Origin: Dehalococcoidia bacterium
GTDB lineage: Bacteria; Chloroflexota; Dehalococcoidia; Tepidiformales; Tepidiformaceae
Assembly (NCBI GenBank): GCA_022827945.1
Contig: JAJEIT010000026.1
Coordinates: forward strand, 1-64,000
Direction: 5' to 3'
Length of the DNA: 64,000 nucleotides
Shown here: one piece after another, positions 15,775-23,888 of the stretch
Layout: each line of letters begins with the position of its first letter
Position numbering within the stretch: the stretch's first letter is position 1
Notes under the pieces: model-generated
Seen by the model: only the letters and a program-made list of their open reading frames with translations
Database searches by the model: none
Told to the model about the DNA's origin: nothing
Translations under genes and position numbers: made by a program

Positions 15775-16206
15775 ATGCGATACGTCTACCCTTGTGACCT
15801 GCATTCGGAAGACCCTGCCGGCCACTACGTGACGTTCCCCGATGTTCCCGGCGCTCTGACAAGTGGCGAGGACGAAGTGGAAGCACTGGAGATGGCCGGG
15901 GACGCCCTTGTCGCCATCCTCGCAGCCCATGTTCGGCACGGAGAAGCGATTCCGACGCCGAGCGCGGCCCAGTCCGGCCAGCACCTTGTCCCCGTTCCTC
16001 CCCTGGTTGCGGCCAAGTTGGCCCTGTATACCGCCATGCGCGAACAGGACGTCACGTATGCCGATCTCGGCCGGCGCCTCGGCGTTGGCGAAGGAGCCGT
16101 CCGCAAGCTCGTTGATCCCGATTACGGCTCGCATCTGACAACCGTGATGAAGGCTCTTCACGCGGTGGGCCGCTCCCTCGTCGTCGAAGACGCCGCACCC
16201 GCTTGA
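15775..16206 (+). CDS. hicB: HicB-type antitoxin with HTH domain
   Basis: 143 aa. The N-terminal partial RNase H-like HicB fold (YPCDLHSEDPAGHYVTFPDV, GEDEVEALEMAGDALV) is followed by a C-terminal helix-turn-helix (MREQDVTYADLGRRLGVGEGAVRKLV) that would bind the module's own promoter. The order toxin-antitoxin is as in many hic loci. Its TGA stop overlaps the TTG start of the downstream acetyltransferase gene. Confidence 0.85.
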   Translation: MRYVYPCDLHSEDPAGHYVTFPDVPGALTSGEDEVEALEMAGDALVAILAAHVRHGEAIPTPSAAQSGQHLVPVPPLVAAKLALYTAMREQDVTYADLGRRLGVGEGAVRKLVDPDYGSHLTTVMKALHAVGRSLVVEDAAPA

Positions 16207-16952
16207 GACACAAGGCTGATTGGCCTTCCTCGCCTGTGTACCATCCCACCCGCCTCGACAGCGATTGGCTCGACCTGCACCTCAACGCCCTGTTCGTCCA
16301 CGATGGACAGGGTCGCCTCGTGACCCGCAACGACCTCGATCGCGGCCCCACCCCCCGCTTCTTCCTCGGCCGCACGCGCGACGGCAATCGCTGGCGCTTC
16401 CGTGAGGACATCTCTGACGCCCTTGTGGCCCGGCTCGACGCGCTGTGCGCGGAGGAACCGTTCGTCCCGGATCTGCGCGAGCCGCCCCGGTACGAGGCGC
16501 GCTACCGCGAGGTGCTCGCCCGCCACGCTCCCGTCAGGGACACGTGGTCCGGCCCCGCCTACCGCTTCCCCGACACCCTCCCGCTCACCGACGCCAACGT
16601 CGTCCCGCTGACTCGCGACAACGCGACCCTCCTGCACGGCGGCGACCTTGAACCCTGGATCGAGGACATCGGCCAGAGCGAGCCGCTGCTGGCCTTCGTT
16701 CGCGACGGTCGCGCCGTCTCCGTGTGCGGCAGCGTGCGTATCACGACCGAGGCGCACGAAGCAGGCGTCGAGACCAGCGCCGGCGTCCGCGGGCGCGGCT
16801 TCGCCGTTGCCGTCGTCGCCGCCTGGGCCCGCGCCGTCCGTGAACTCGGCGCCGAACCCCTCTACAGCACCTCCTGGGACAACGCTTCCTCGCAGGCTGT
16901 CGCCCGCAAGCTCGGCCTCATCCCCTACGCCTCCGACTACTGGCTCATGTAG
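16203..16952 (+). CDS. GNAT-family N-acetyltransferase
   Basis: 249 aa. The C-terminal half carries the GNAT acetyl-CoA site: VETSAGVRGRGFAVAVVAAW (residues 185-204, pattern Q/RxxGxG/A as RGRGFA) and SWDNASSQAVARKLGL, as in FR47-like members. The N-terminal half is unique in sequence. Substrate cannot be predicted. The TTG start overlaps the hicB stop by four bases, so it may be cotranscribed; GTG at 16236 is an alternative start. Confidence 0.75.
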   Translation: MRHKADWPSSPVYHPTRLDSDWLDLHLNALFVHDGQGRLVTRNDLDRGPTPRFFLGRTRDGNRWRFREDISDALVARLDALCAEEPFVPDLREPPRYEARYREVLARHAPVRDTWSGPAYRFPDTLPLTDANVVPLTRDNATLLHGGDLEPWIEDIGQSEPLLAFVRDGRAVSVCGSVRITTEAHEAGVETSAGVRGRGFAVAVVAAWARAVRELGAEPLYSTSWDNASSQAVARKLGLIPYASDYWLM

Positions 16953-16963
16953 TCGCCCCCGGC

Positions 16964-17077
16964 CCACTCAGGCGGGCGCGGCCCGCCGCTCTTCTCAGCG
17001 ATGGGCCGCAGGCCCGAGCGCTCTCCTCAGCCGCGCATCGCGCGGCGCTCCACTCAGCGAGCGAAGCGAGCGCTCTT
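16964..17077. repeat. CTCAGC stem-loop array (locus 2)
   Basis: Four tandem GC palindromes separated by CTC(T/C)(T/C/A)CTCAGC. ctcagcgagcgaagcgagcg followed by ctct recurs exactly at 32957-32980, and the adjoining unit recurs at locus 1. The last unit joins the -10 box TACACT of the next gene, as at locus 1. Confidence 0.75.
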
Positions 17078-17090
17078 CTACACTGTGCCG

Positions 17091-17570
17091 GTGCCGCGCA
17101 TCCCCGATGCCCACGCCGATGTCTTCGACCGCTTCGTCCGCGGCCCCGCGCTCGTGCGCGAGGCGCTCGCCGGGACCGACCCCGCCACCCTCAACCGCCG
17201 CCCGCCCGGCGAGGACTGGTCGATGCGTGATGTCGTCATCCACCTCGCCGACGCCGAGCTCATGGCCGCGGTGCGGATCCGCCTCGCGCTCGCAGGCGAT
17301 GAACCGCAACTCCCGATCTACGACGCCGACATCTGGAAGCGGAAGCTTCTCTACATCTTCCGTGACCCCGAGGCCGCACTGAGCGCCTTCCAGCAGGTCC
17401 GCTACGGCGCCGCCGAGCTCCTGCGGGAGTGCGCCCCCGACGCCTGGGAGCGCACCGGCAACCACCCCCAGATCGGGATCGTCACCGTCGCCGACCTCGT
17501 CCTGTTCGGTGCGGATCACGTCGACGAGCACGTGGCCCAGCTGCGAGCGATGCGGGGCCAATCGGCGTGA
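17091..17570 (+). CDS. DinB/YfiT-like four-helix protein
   Basis: 159 aa from the GTG at 17091, which has TACACT six bases upstream; the ORF-track extension translates repeat DNA. WSMRDVVIHLADAELMAAVR with His and a C-terminal HVDEHVAQL supply the three His typical of the DinB metal site. DinB-fold proteins include thiol transferases (bacillithiol, mycothiol) and damage-inducible proteins; the exact role here is unknown. Confidence 0.8.
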   Translation: MPRIPDAHADVFDRFVRGPALVREALAGTDPATLNRRPPGEDWSMRDVVIHLADAELMAAVRIRLALAGDEPQLPIYDADIWKRKLLYIFRDPEAALSAFQQVRYGAAELLRECAPDAWERTGNHPQIGIVTVADLVLFGADHVDEHVAQLRAMRGQSA

Positions 17571-17633
17571 CAAGCGCAGCGTCAGTCGCGGGCGCTTGGC
17601 GGCGAGGGGGTAGCCCGACCTATGGTTGCTGCT

Positions 17634-17639
17634 TATACT
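17634..17639 (+). promoter_or_regulatory. -10 box of an apparently leaderless gene
   Basis: TATACT ends six bases before the GTG at 17646. Confidence 0.5.
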
Positions 17640-17645
17640 AATGGC

Positions 17646-17876
17646 GTGGCGACACTTGATACGCATTGCGCCGTGACCAAGCTCCAGGACGCAGGCGCTC
17701 CCGAGCCCCTGGCCGTCGCAACGGTCGATGTGGTGGAGGAGGCGGCCAGCCGCCTGGTTGGCAGGGAGTACCTGCGGGCAGAGCTGCAAAAGGCCCTCGG
17801 AATCCAGTCGGGCATCATGCTGGGCCTGATGGTGGCTATCGCCGGGGTAGCGATCACCATCGCGGAGTTGATCTGA
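17646..17876 (+). CDS. DUF1640-like membrane protein (short)
   Basis: 76 aa from GTG 17646. It begins VATLDTHCAVTKLQDAGAPEPLA, matching the DUF1640-like N-terminus, and ends with a transmembrane helix (GLMVAIAGVAITIAELI). The central coiled coil is shorter than in the paralogues at 8028 and 15226. A partial second copy follows directly. Confidence 0.7.
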   Translation: MATLDTHCAVTKLQDAGAPEPLAVATVDVVEEAASRLVGREYLRAELQKALGIQSGIMLGLMVAIAGVAITIAELI

Positions 17877-17882
17877 GGCCTC

Positions 17883-18038
17883 TTGGCCGTCCCACCAGTC
17901 AACGTCATCGAGGAGGGCGCCGCCCGGTTGGCCGGCAGGGACTACTTGCGGACCGAACTACGGCGGATGGAATTGACACTCGGTGGAGCCATGGTCGCTG
18001 TCGCCGGGGTCGCGATCGCAATCGCGGAACTCTTCTAG
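17883..18038 (+). pseudogene. Truncated tandem copy of the DUF1640-like gene
   Basis: A 51-codon frame (TTG to TAG) reads LAVPPVNVIEEGAARLAGRDY ... MVAVAGVAIAIAELF. It aligns with the last two thirds of the preceding gene (LAVATVDVVEEAASRLVGREY ... MVAIAGVAITIAELI). The N-terminal FDTH part is missing. It is likely a decayed tandem duplicate, although a TTG-initiated membrane peptide is possible. It is too short for the ORF track. Confidence 0.7.
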
Positions 18039-18045
18039 TGAAGAA

Positions 18046-19737
18046 CTAGGCCCAGACCTCGTCGATCAGCGCGTCCTCGATGTCGAAGGTCGAGGGGCCG
18101 TCGGGCATGGGCAGGGGCTCGTCCCGGAGCCACTGGGGCAGGCGGTCGTCCTCGCGGTCGAAGCCGGCGCGCCGGTTGAACTCGCGCTCTGTCTCGATCG
18201 CGTCGCGCGAGAGCGCCAGCAGCTCGTCCTCGGACAGCGGCTCGCCGAAGCGCTCGCTGATGAACGCCGCCATGTCGCCCGGAAGCGCGTTCGTGAACTG
18301 GCACACCCCCACCGAGTCGACCGCCATCATCGTGAGCTGCTCCTGGCGGCTCTGCTTCACGAGCGTGTCCGGCGTCGCTCCCCGCGCCGTCACCATCCCG
18401 GCCGTGTGGTCGGCGCCCTGCGGACTGCTGCTGTAGGTGATGCCCATCCCTTTCAGCGTGCGCGGCTCCCAGGCCGGGAGCCCCTGGCCCTTCACGACCG
18501 GTACCCGGTCGATGCCGTAGGTCGCGGCAACGTGCGCCGTGCCGCCCCCGATGATGCGTCCCAGCGGCGTGCCCCCGCGGACGTCCTCGTCCAGCAGCCG
18601 CTTCGTCCCCTCCCAGTCGCCCCACGCCAGCACGCCCGCCTCCATCGCCACGCCAATCGCGTTCCCCACCTCGATCGTGTCCAGCCCGATGTCGTCGCAG
18701 AGCCGGTCCAGCTCGGCCACCGCGTCGGCGGGACCGATCTCCAGGTTCGAGCCGAGCAGCGCGATCGTCTCGAATTCCAGCGCCGTGGTGACGTGCTCGC
18801 CGTGCTCGTCGTTGTAGAGGATGGCGCACTTGATGATGCAGCCCGCCATGCAGGGAAGCATCTTGCCGCCGCGCTCCTTGCCAAGCTCCTCGATTACCTG
18901 GCCGCTGATCGAATCCGCGTGCTCCCAGCTTCCCTCCCGGTGGTTGCGGGTCGGCATCGAGAGCACGTTGTCGCGATTCACGAACTTGATGACGCCCGCC
19001 GTGCCGTAGCGGCTCGTGTTGTGGACGCGCGGGTCGTCCAGCACCATCTTGCTGAACTTCACCACTTCGCCCTTGAACTCCTTCGCGTTCTCCCCGGGAA
19101 CCGTGCGAACGCCCTCGGCGTCGTCCACGACGATCGCCTTCAGGCCCTTCGCCCCCATCACGGCCCCCGGTCCGCCCCGCGCCGCGTGACGCGTCGGGCG
19201 GCCCTCCGGGTCCGTCACCGCCACCGAGGCGGAGGCCATGCGGTGCTCGCCCGCCGGCCCGATGGTCGCGGCGGCGCGTGTCCGCAGCGCCTCGCCCACG
19301 AGCTCGCGGTGAAGGTCGTAGTTGCTGCGCCCCGCGAGGTCGTCCGCCCCCGAGAGACGCGCGCCCTTGCCGTCGATGTCGAGCCGCTTCCAGCCGTCGG
19401 CGGAAGCGCCCGAAACGACGATCGCCTTGATCCCGAGCCGCGCCAGCCGGTGCCCCAGCTGCCCGCCGACGTTCGCTTCCTTCGTGCCGCCCGTGAGGGG
19501 GCTCTTGAAGCCGAAACTCGTGCGCCCGCTCGTGGTGACGGCCGTACCCGCCAGTAGCCCCGGCGCGATGAACAGCTTCGCCGCCTCACTCAGGGGGTGG
19601 ATGCGGGCGTCCGTCTCCTCAAGGAGCATCCGCGAGGTCAGGGAGCGCCCGCCGAGGAGCGCGTACGCCTCGGGCGCGCGCTCTTCGGTCACGTGGCCCG
19701 TGGTCATGTCCACGCGGATGATGCGATCGATGGCCAT
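18046..19737 (-). CDS. aor: Aldehyde:ferredoxin oxidoreductase (tungsten enzyme)
   Basis: 563 aa. It oxidises aldehydes to acids with ferredoxin as acceptor in the cytosol. Evidence is a full-length AOR alignment: N-terminal GRSLTSRMLLEE and APGLLAGTAVTTSGRTSFGFKSPLTG (pterin-binding), ARGGPGAVMGAKGLKAI, the 4Fe-4S motif CMAGCIIKC near residue 300 with a fourth Cys in VGVCQF near 470, and ADHTAGM. It stands alone on its strand. A candidate -10 (TACGAT) lies about 50 bases upstream and a 29-bp palindrome further upstream may be an operator. Aldehyde substrate unknown; no moaD or ferredoxin gene is adjacent. Confidence 0.93.
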   Translation of the reverse strand: MAIDRIIRVDMTTGHVTEERAPEAYALLGGRSLTSRMLLEETDARIHPLSEAAKLFIAPGLLAGTAVTTSGRTSFGFKSPLTGGTKEANVGGQLGHRLARLGIKAIVVSGASADGWKRLDIDGKGARLSGADDLAGRSNYDLHRELVGEALRTRAAATIGPAGEHRMASASVAVTDPEGRPTRHAARGGPGAVMGAKGLKAIVVDDAEGVRTVPGENAKEFKGEVVKFSKMVLDDPRVHNTSRYGTAGVIKFVNRDNVLSMPTRNHREGSWEHADSISGQVIEELGKERGGKMLPCMAGCIIKCAILYNDEHGEHVTTALEFETIALLGSNLEIGPADAVAELDRLCDDIGLDTIEVGNAIGVAMEAGVLAWGDWEGTKRLLDEDVRGGTPLGRIIGGGTAHVAATYGIDRVPVVKGQGLPAWEPRTLKGMGITYSSSPQGADHTAGMVTARGATPDTLVKQSRQEQLTMMAVDSVGVCQFTNALPGDMAAFISERFGEPLSEDELLALSRDAIETEREFNRRAGFDREDDRLPQWLRDEPLPMPDGPSTFDIEDALIDEVWA

Positions 19738-19832
19738 GCGGATGGCTGCTCCCGGTCTGACTGTTAAGGGACGGAGGGACGGTTATCGTACAGTAGCGCC
19801 CGCTGAAGGCGAGCGCGGCGCCTTCCTTCAAC

Positions 19833-19902
19833 GTGTTACACAAATCGCGTCTTTCGAACATGTCGCCGGGGATGTGTTACAGAAATCCGATTTCTGTAAC
19901 AC
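19833..19902. promoter_or_regulatory. 29-bp perfect palindrome with a repeated half-site
   Basis: GTGTTACAGAAATC-c-GATTTCTGTAACAC at 19874-19902 is a perfect 14-bp inverted repeat around one base. A near-identical half (GTGTTACACAAATC) starts 41 bases upstream, about four helical turns. The region is far more AT-rich than its surroundings. It lies between the rhomboid stop and the AOR start, both read leftward, so it could be an operator for AOR or a hairpin 3' end for the rhomboid mRNA. Confidence 0.6.
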
Positions 19903-19911
19903 GTGGCCCGT

Positions 19912-20793
19912 CTAGAAGAGCGGGTCGAGCCATCGTGGCGCGACCACCGCCAGCGTCAGCCAGACCGTGCCCGCCCCCAGCGCCGCCACCGCCAGTTCCG
20001 GCAGCACGCGCAACGGCGCCGCGACCGCTGCCGAACGCGCGTAGGCGGGCCATCGGCGAAAGCCCCACAGCACCCCTGCCGCCAGCGCTCCCAGCAGCAA
20101 CCCGCCCACGTGCCCGCCCAGTGAGATCCCGGGAATCGTCAACGAGATGACGATGTTGATCAGGAGGAAGCCCAGCACCCCCGAGTCCTGCCGGTTGAAG
20201 CGCGACGCCCGCTCCGCCACCGCGATCGCCCCGCCCAGCCCGAACACCGCCCCCGAGGCCCCGGCCGTGAACGCGTTCGGGTCGAGCACGAGCGCTCCCA
20301 GCGAGCCCCCCAGCATCGACACCCCGTAGATCAGCAGCAGCCGCGCCCCGCCGATGCCGGGCTCGAGCATTCGCCCCAGCCACCACAGCACCAGCATGTT
20401 CATCCCCAGGTGCAGCAGGCCGTAGTGCAGGAACCCCGAGGTCACCAGCCGCCAGTACTCGCCGCTGTCGACCAGGCGCCCCTGCAGGGCGTAGTCGAAG
20501 TGCACCGACGTGACCGTGCCGCCCCAGAGCGACACGTCCCCGGTCGCGGCGGCCACCACGAACCAGACGAGCACGTTGACCCCGATGAGCGCCGTGGTCA
20601 CCACCGGGCGCTGCCGCGCCGCCAGCGAGAACTGCCGCGTCCGCCGCAGCCCCGCCCGCACGCAGTCCGGGCACTGGAACCCGACCGCCGCCGAAACCAT
20701 GCACTCGGTGCAGATCGGCCGTTCGCAGCGCTGGCAGCGGACCGCAGCCGCGCGCCGCTCGTGCCGGTAGCAGGGGGCTGTGCGAGTGGTCAC
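19912..20793 (-). CDS. Rhomboid-family intramembrane serine protease with N-terminal Zn ribbon
   Basis: 293 aa from GTG 20793. The N-terminus carries a B-box-like zinc site (CYRHE, VRCQRCERPICTECM, QCPDC). Seven hydrophobic segments follow with rhomboid marks: HLGMNMLVLWWLG, the nucleophile in GASGAVFGL and the catalytic His in GGHVGGLLLG. Such proteases cut transmembrane segments within the bilayer. The start is fixed by TATACT six bases upstream; the 651-aa ORF-track version runs far past it through antisense sequence of the neighbour. Confidence 0.9.
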   Translation of the reverse strand: MTTRTAPCYRHERRAAAVRCQRCERPICTECMVSAAVGFQCPDCVRAGLRRTRQFSLAARQRPVVTTALIGVNVLVWFVVAAATGDVSLWGGTVTSVHFDYALQGRLVDSGEYWRLVTSGFLHYGLLHLGMNMLVLWWLGRMLEPGIGGARLLLIYGVSMLGGSLGALVLDPNAFTAGASGAVFGLGGAIAVAERASRFNRQDSGVLGFLLINIVISLTIPGISLGGHVGGLLLGALAAGVLWGFRRWPAYARSAAVAAPLRVLPELAVAALGAGTVWLTLAVVAPRWLDPLF

Positions 20794-20799
20794 ACCGTG

Positions 20800-20805
20800 A
20801 GTATA
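20800..20805 (-). promoter_or_regulatory. -10 box of the rhomboid gene
   Basis: TATACT on the minus strand ends six bases before the GTG at 20793; there is no Shine-Dalgarno site. Confidence 0.5.
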
Positions 20806-20895
20806 GGGAGGCCGCCCCCTCGTCTTGGAGTGGAGCGTGTCTTCCCCGTACCCTCCGTGGCGACCGGCGGTCAGTCGCCGGCGGAGGACGCGTCG

Positions 20896-21858
20896 ATGGA
20901 AGCCCCGGCCCCGGAGCCTGCCGCCTTCCAGTTGTGGCTCCGAACCCTCGACGGTTACGGCGATGCCGAAGTGCTCGCCCTCCACCCGGTCGAAGGCGGC
21001 GCCTCCAACGTGATCCTGCGGGCGAACCTCGCGAACGCGCCCCTCCCCGCCGTCCTCCTCCGCCTGCAACGCGAGCGCGGCATCTTCGAGCCCTACGACG
21101 TCGCCCGCGAGGCGGCCGTGCTCCGCCGCCTCGCCCCCTCCCCCGTCCCCGTCCCCGCCGTCGTCGGCGAGGAACCCGATGCGGCTGCCCTCGGAGCGCC
21201 ATTTGTCGTGCTGGAGTGGGTCGACGCGCCGCACATGGGCGTCGCCGGTCCGGAGGCGAGCTTCAGCGCCTACGCCGCCATGGTCGTCCGCATCCACGCC
21301 CTCGACTGGCGCGCGCTCGGCCTCGACGAGGTGCTCGCCGTCCCCGCCTCTGCCGCGGCCGCCACCCGCGCCGAGATCGAGGTCATAGGCGAGCGCATGG
21401 AGCGCTTCCCCGGCGCCGATGCCCCCATCCTCCGCCGCGCCCTGGACGCCCTCCGCGAGCGCGTCCCCGAAGGAGCGCCCGTCGGCTTCTGCCAGGGCGA
21501 CATCAACGTCTTCAACTACCTCTTCCGCCGGGGCGAGGTGGCCGCCGTCGTCGACTGGGAGCAGGCTCGGCTCGGCGATGTCCGCAACGACGTCGGCCAG
21601 GTGCTCGCCCTCGGCCACCTGAAGGGCGCCCCCTTCGGGCCCGCCCGCGAGCAGTTCTTCCAGCAAGCCTACGAAGGCGCCCGCGCCGCCGGTGCGCTCA
21701 CCGACATGGAGTTCTTCCGCGCCCGCTGGCTCTTCGAGCTGGGCGTCATCTACCACGGCTGGCGCGCCTTCAACGATGACCTCCCCTGGTACACCTGGAA
21801 CCACCTGGAAGAGCTGCTGGAGCTGGCCCTCGCCGAGCTCAACCGCCCCGGCCGCTGA
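20896..21858 (+). CDS. Aminoglycoside phosphotransferase-like kinase
   Basis: 320 aa; the ATG at 20896 has GGAGGA at good spacing. APH/ChoK kinase fold: NVILRANL (nucleotide strand), FVVLEWVDAPHMG, catalytic loop GFCQGDINVFNYLF near residue 200 and VVDWEQARLGD as metal loop. The usual HGD of the catalytic loop is QGD here. The family phosphorylates diverse small molecules and is often linked to acyl-CoA metabolism in Gram-positive and Chloroflexota genomes. Substrate unknown. The gene is followed by the pst promoter region. Confidence 0.8.
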   Translation: MEAPAPEPAAFQLWLRTLDGYGDAEVLALHPVEGGASNVILRANLANAPLPAVLLRLQRERGIFEPYDVAREAAVLRRLAPSPVPVPAVVGEEPDAAALGAPFVVLEWVDAPHMGVAGPEASFSAYAAMVVRIHALDWRALGLDEVLAVPASAAAATRAEIEVIGERMERFPGADAPILRRALDALRERVPEGAPVGFCQGDINVFNYLFRRGEVAAVVDWEQARLGDVRNDVGQVLALGHLKGAPFGPAREQFFQQAYEGARAAGALTDMEFFRARWLFELGVIYHGWRAFNDDLPWYTWNHLEELLELALAELNRPGR

Positions 21859-21861
21859 ACC

Positions 21862-21905
21862 CTTCACGCCGCGTTAACGGACCATTAATCGCCCGTTCAT
21901 ACGGT
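21862..21905 (+). promoter_or_regulatory. Pho box: four 11-bp direct repeats
   Basis: CTTCACGCCGC, GTTAACGGACC, ATTAATCGCCC and GTTCATACGGT lie head to tail at an exact 11-base period. Each begins with a TT(C/A)A(C/T) core, matching the spacing and the TT(A/T/C)ACA-like repeat bound by PhoB/PhoP-family response regulators. It sits about 100 bases upstream of pstC, which supports phosphate control of the operon. Confidence 0.7.
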
Positions 21906-22008
21906 CCGCAGGAGTGGCGCGAACGGAGATCTTCCCCGGTCTGTTAACAGCCCTGCTGGATGCTCCCCCGGTGAGTGGACTCGGTCCCCCGCAGGCAGGA
22001 GGCGGCGC

Positions 22009-22956
22009 GTGGCGCTAGCCGGCCCCCCCGACGGCTCCGACCTCGCCGACGCCCTGCGCAAGCGGCCCCTCCGCCGCCCCGGCGAGAACCTCATCGTCGT
22101 CGCCCTCGTGCTCTGCGCGGCCGTCTCCATCGCGACCACCTTCGCCATCATCTATGTGCTCTTCTCCGATGCCATCGGCTTCTTCCGGGAGATCTCCTTC
22201 TGGCACTTCTTCAACCCCGGAAACGAGTGGCAGACGCTCTTCGATCCGCGCAGCTTCGGCGTCTGGGAGCTCGTCCTCGGAACGGTCAATGTCACCCTCT
22301 GGTCGATGGTCATCGCCCTCCCCCTCGGCCTCGCCGCCGCCGTCTACCTGAGCGAGTACGCCCACGTCCAGACGCGGCGCTTCCTCAAGCCCCTCCTCGA
22401 GCTGCTCGCCGGCGTTCCCACCGTCGTCTACGCCTACTTCGCCCTCACTTTCATCTCCGACGATGTCCTCCTGCCCCTCCTCGGCGGGAACGTCTCGTTC
22501 TTCAACTCGCTCTCCGCCAGCATCATGCTCGGCGTCATGATCCTGCCGATCATCGCGTCCGTCTCCGAGGACGCGATGGCGAGCGTCCCCCGCGACCTGC
22601 GCGAAGCCGCCTACGGCCTCGGCGCCACCCGCCTCGAGGTCGCCTTCCGCGTCGTCTTCCCCGCCGCCATCTCCGGCATCATGGCCGCCATCCTCCTGGC
22701 CATCGCCCGCGTCATCGGCGAGACGATGATCGTGGCCGTCGCGGCCGGCTCGACCCCCAACCTCAGCCTCTCGCCCCTCGAGAGCATCCAGACCATGACG
22801 GGCTACATGCTCCAGGTCGCCCTGGGTGATGCCGCCCGCGGCACCACCGACTACACCTCGCTCTTCGCGGTGGGCGCGCTCCTCTTCCTCATGACCTTCG
22901 TCCTCAACGTGGCGGCCCAGATCATCGTCCGCCGCTTCCGGGAGGCGTACGAGTAA
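22009..22956 (+). CDS. pstC: Phosphate ABC transporter permease PstC
   Basis: 315 aa, GTG start with AGGAGG upstream. Six transmembrane helices and the ABC permease EAA loop (REAAYGLGATRLEVAFRVV, residues 200-218) followed by GETMIVAVAAG are typical of PstC. It forms the channel of the high-affinity phosphate importer with PstA. First gene of pstC-pstA-pstB-phoU, behind a likely Pho box. No pstS (phosphate-binding protein) is present in this window. Confidence 0.95.
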   Translation: MALAGPPDGSDLADALRKRPLRRPGENLIVVALVLCAAVSIATTFAIIYVLFSDAIGFFREISFWHFFNPGNEWQTLFDPRSFGVWELVLGTVNVTLWSMVIALPLGLAAAVYLSEYAHVQTRRFLKPLLELLAGVPTVVYAYFALTFISDDVLLPLLGGNVSFFNSLSASIMLGVMILPIIASVSEDAMASVPRDLREAAYGLGATRLEVAFRVVFPAAISGIMAAILLAIARVIGETMIVAVAAGSTPNLSLSPLESIQTMTGYMLQVALGDAARGTTDYTSLFAVGALLFLMTFVLNVAAQIIVRRFREAYE

Positions 22957-23864
22957 TGAGCGCCGCCGAGACCACCACGCAAGCCGCCGTCACCCTCCAG
23001 GCCGAGGGAAGCGTCGCCCGGCGCCAGACCTGGTCACGGGCTTCGCGCTGGATCCTCCTCGTCGCCACCCTCCTCGGCCTCGTCGTCCTCGTCATCCTCG
23101 GCATCGACAACGCCATCGTCGGCATCCCCTCGCTCGACTGGGACTTCCTCTCGAACTACCCGTCGCGCTTCGCAGAGCGGGCGGGTATCCGCTCCAGCAT
23201 CCTCGGCTCGGTCTGGGTGCTCGTCTTCACGGTCATCCTCGCCATCCCCGTCGCCGTGGGCGCCGCCGTCTGGATGGAGGAGTTCGCCCCCCAGAACGCC
23301 ATCCTCACCACCGTCCGCCTCAATATCGCCAACCTCGCGGGCGTGCCCAGCATCATCTACGGCATCCTCGGCCTGGCCGTCTTCGTGCGGCTCATGGAGC
23401 TGGGCCCGAGCATCCTCGCCGGCGCTCTCACCCTCGCCCTCATGATCCTGCCGATGACCGTCATCACCTCCGTCGAAGCCATCAGTCAGGTGCCGCCGAG
23501 CATCCGTGAGGGCTCCCTCGCCCTGGGCGCCACGCGCTGGCAGACCGTCTGGAACCACGTGCTCCCCGGCGCCATGCCGGGCATCCTCACGGGCACCATC
23601 CTCGCCGTTGCCCGCGCCGCCGGCGAGACCGCCGCCCTCATCATGATCGGCGCCTTCACCTTCATCGCCTTCGACCCCTCCCTCAGCTTCGGCGGCCTGT
23701 TCGACTCGTTCACCACGCTGCCGATCCAGGTCTACAACTGGACGATCCGCCCGCAGCCGGAGTTCCGCGCGAACGCCGCCGCCGGAATCATCGTCCTCAT
23801 GGTCGCCGTCATCGGCCTCAACGCCCTCGCGCTCGTTGTCCGCGACCGCCTGAGGCGCAACTGA
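22956..23864 (+). CDS. pstA: Phosphate ABC transporter permease PstA
   Basis: 302 aa. The ATG overlaps the pstC stop (TAATG). Six membrane segments with the EAA loop REGSLALGATRWQTVWNHVLP and GETAALIMIGA. It pairs with PstC to form the phosphate channel. Confidence 0.95.
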   Translation: MSAAETTTQAAVTLQAEGSVARRQTWSRASRWILLVATLLGLVVLVILGIDNAIVGIPSLDWDFLSNYPSRFAERAGIRSSILGSVWVLVFTVILAIPVAVGAAVWMEEFAPQNAILTTVRLNIANLAGVPSIIYGILGLAVFVRLMELGPSILAGALTLALMILPMTVITSVEAISQVPPSIREGSLALGATRWQTVWNHVLPGAMPGILTGTILAVARAAGETAALIMIGAFTFIAFDPSLSFGGLFDSFTTLPIQVYNWTIRPQPEFRANAAAGIIVLMVAVIGLNALALVVRDRLRRN

Positions 23865-23888
23865 CAGTAGTAGGATTGTGAGACCCAG

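Noticed and set aside
19912-21867. 651-aa minus ORF as a single large protein
   Set aside because: Only the part from 20793 is the rhomboid protein. The rest is antisense to the phosphotransferase gene, and a -10 box marks the true start.
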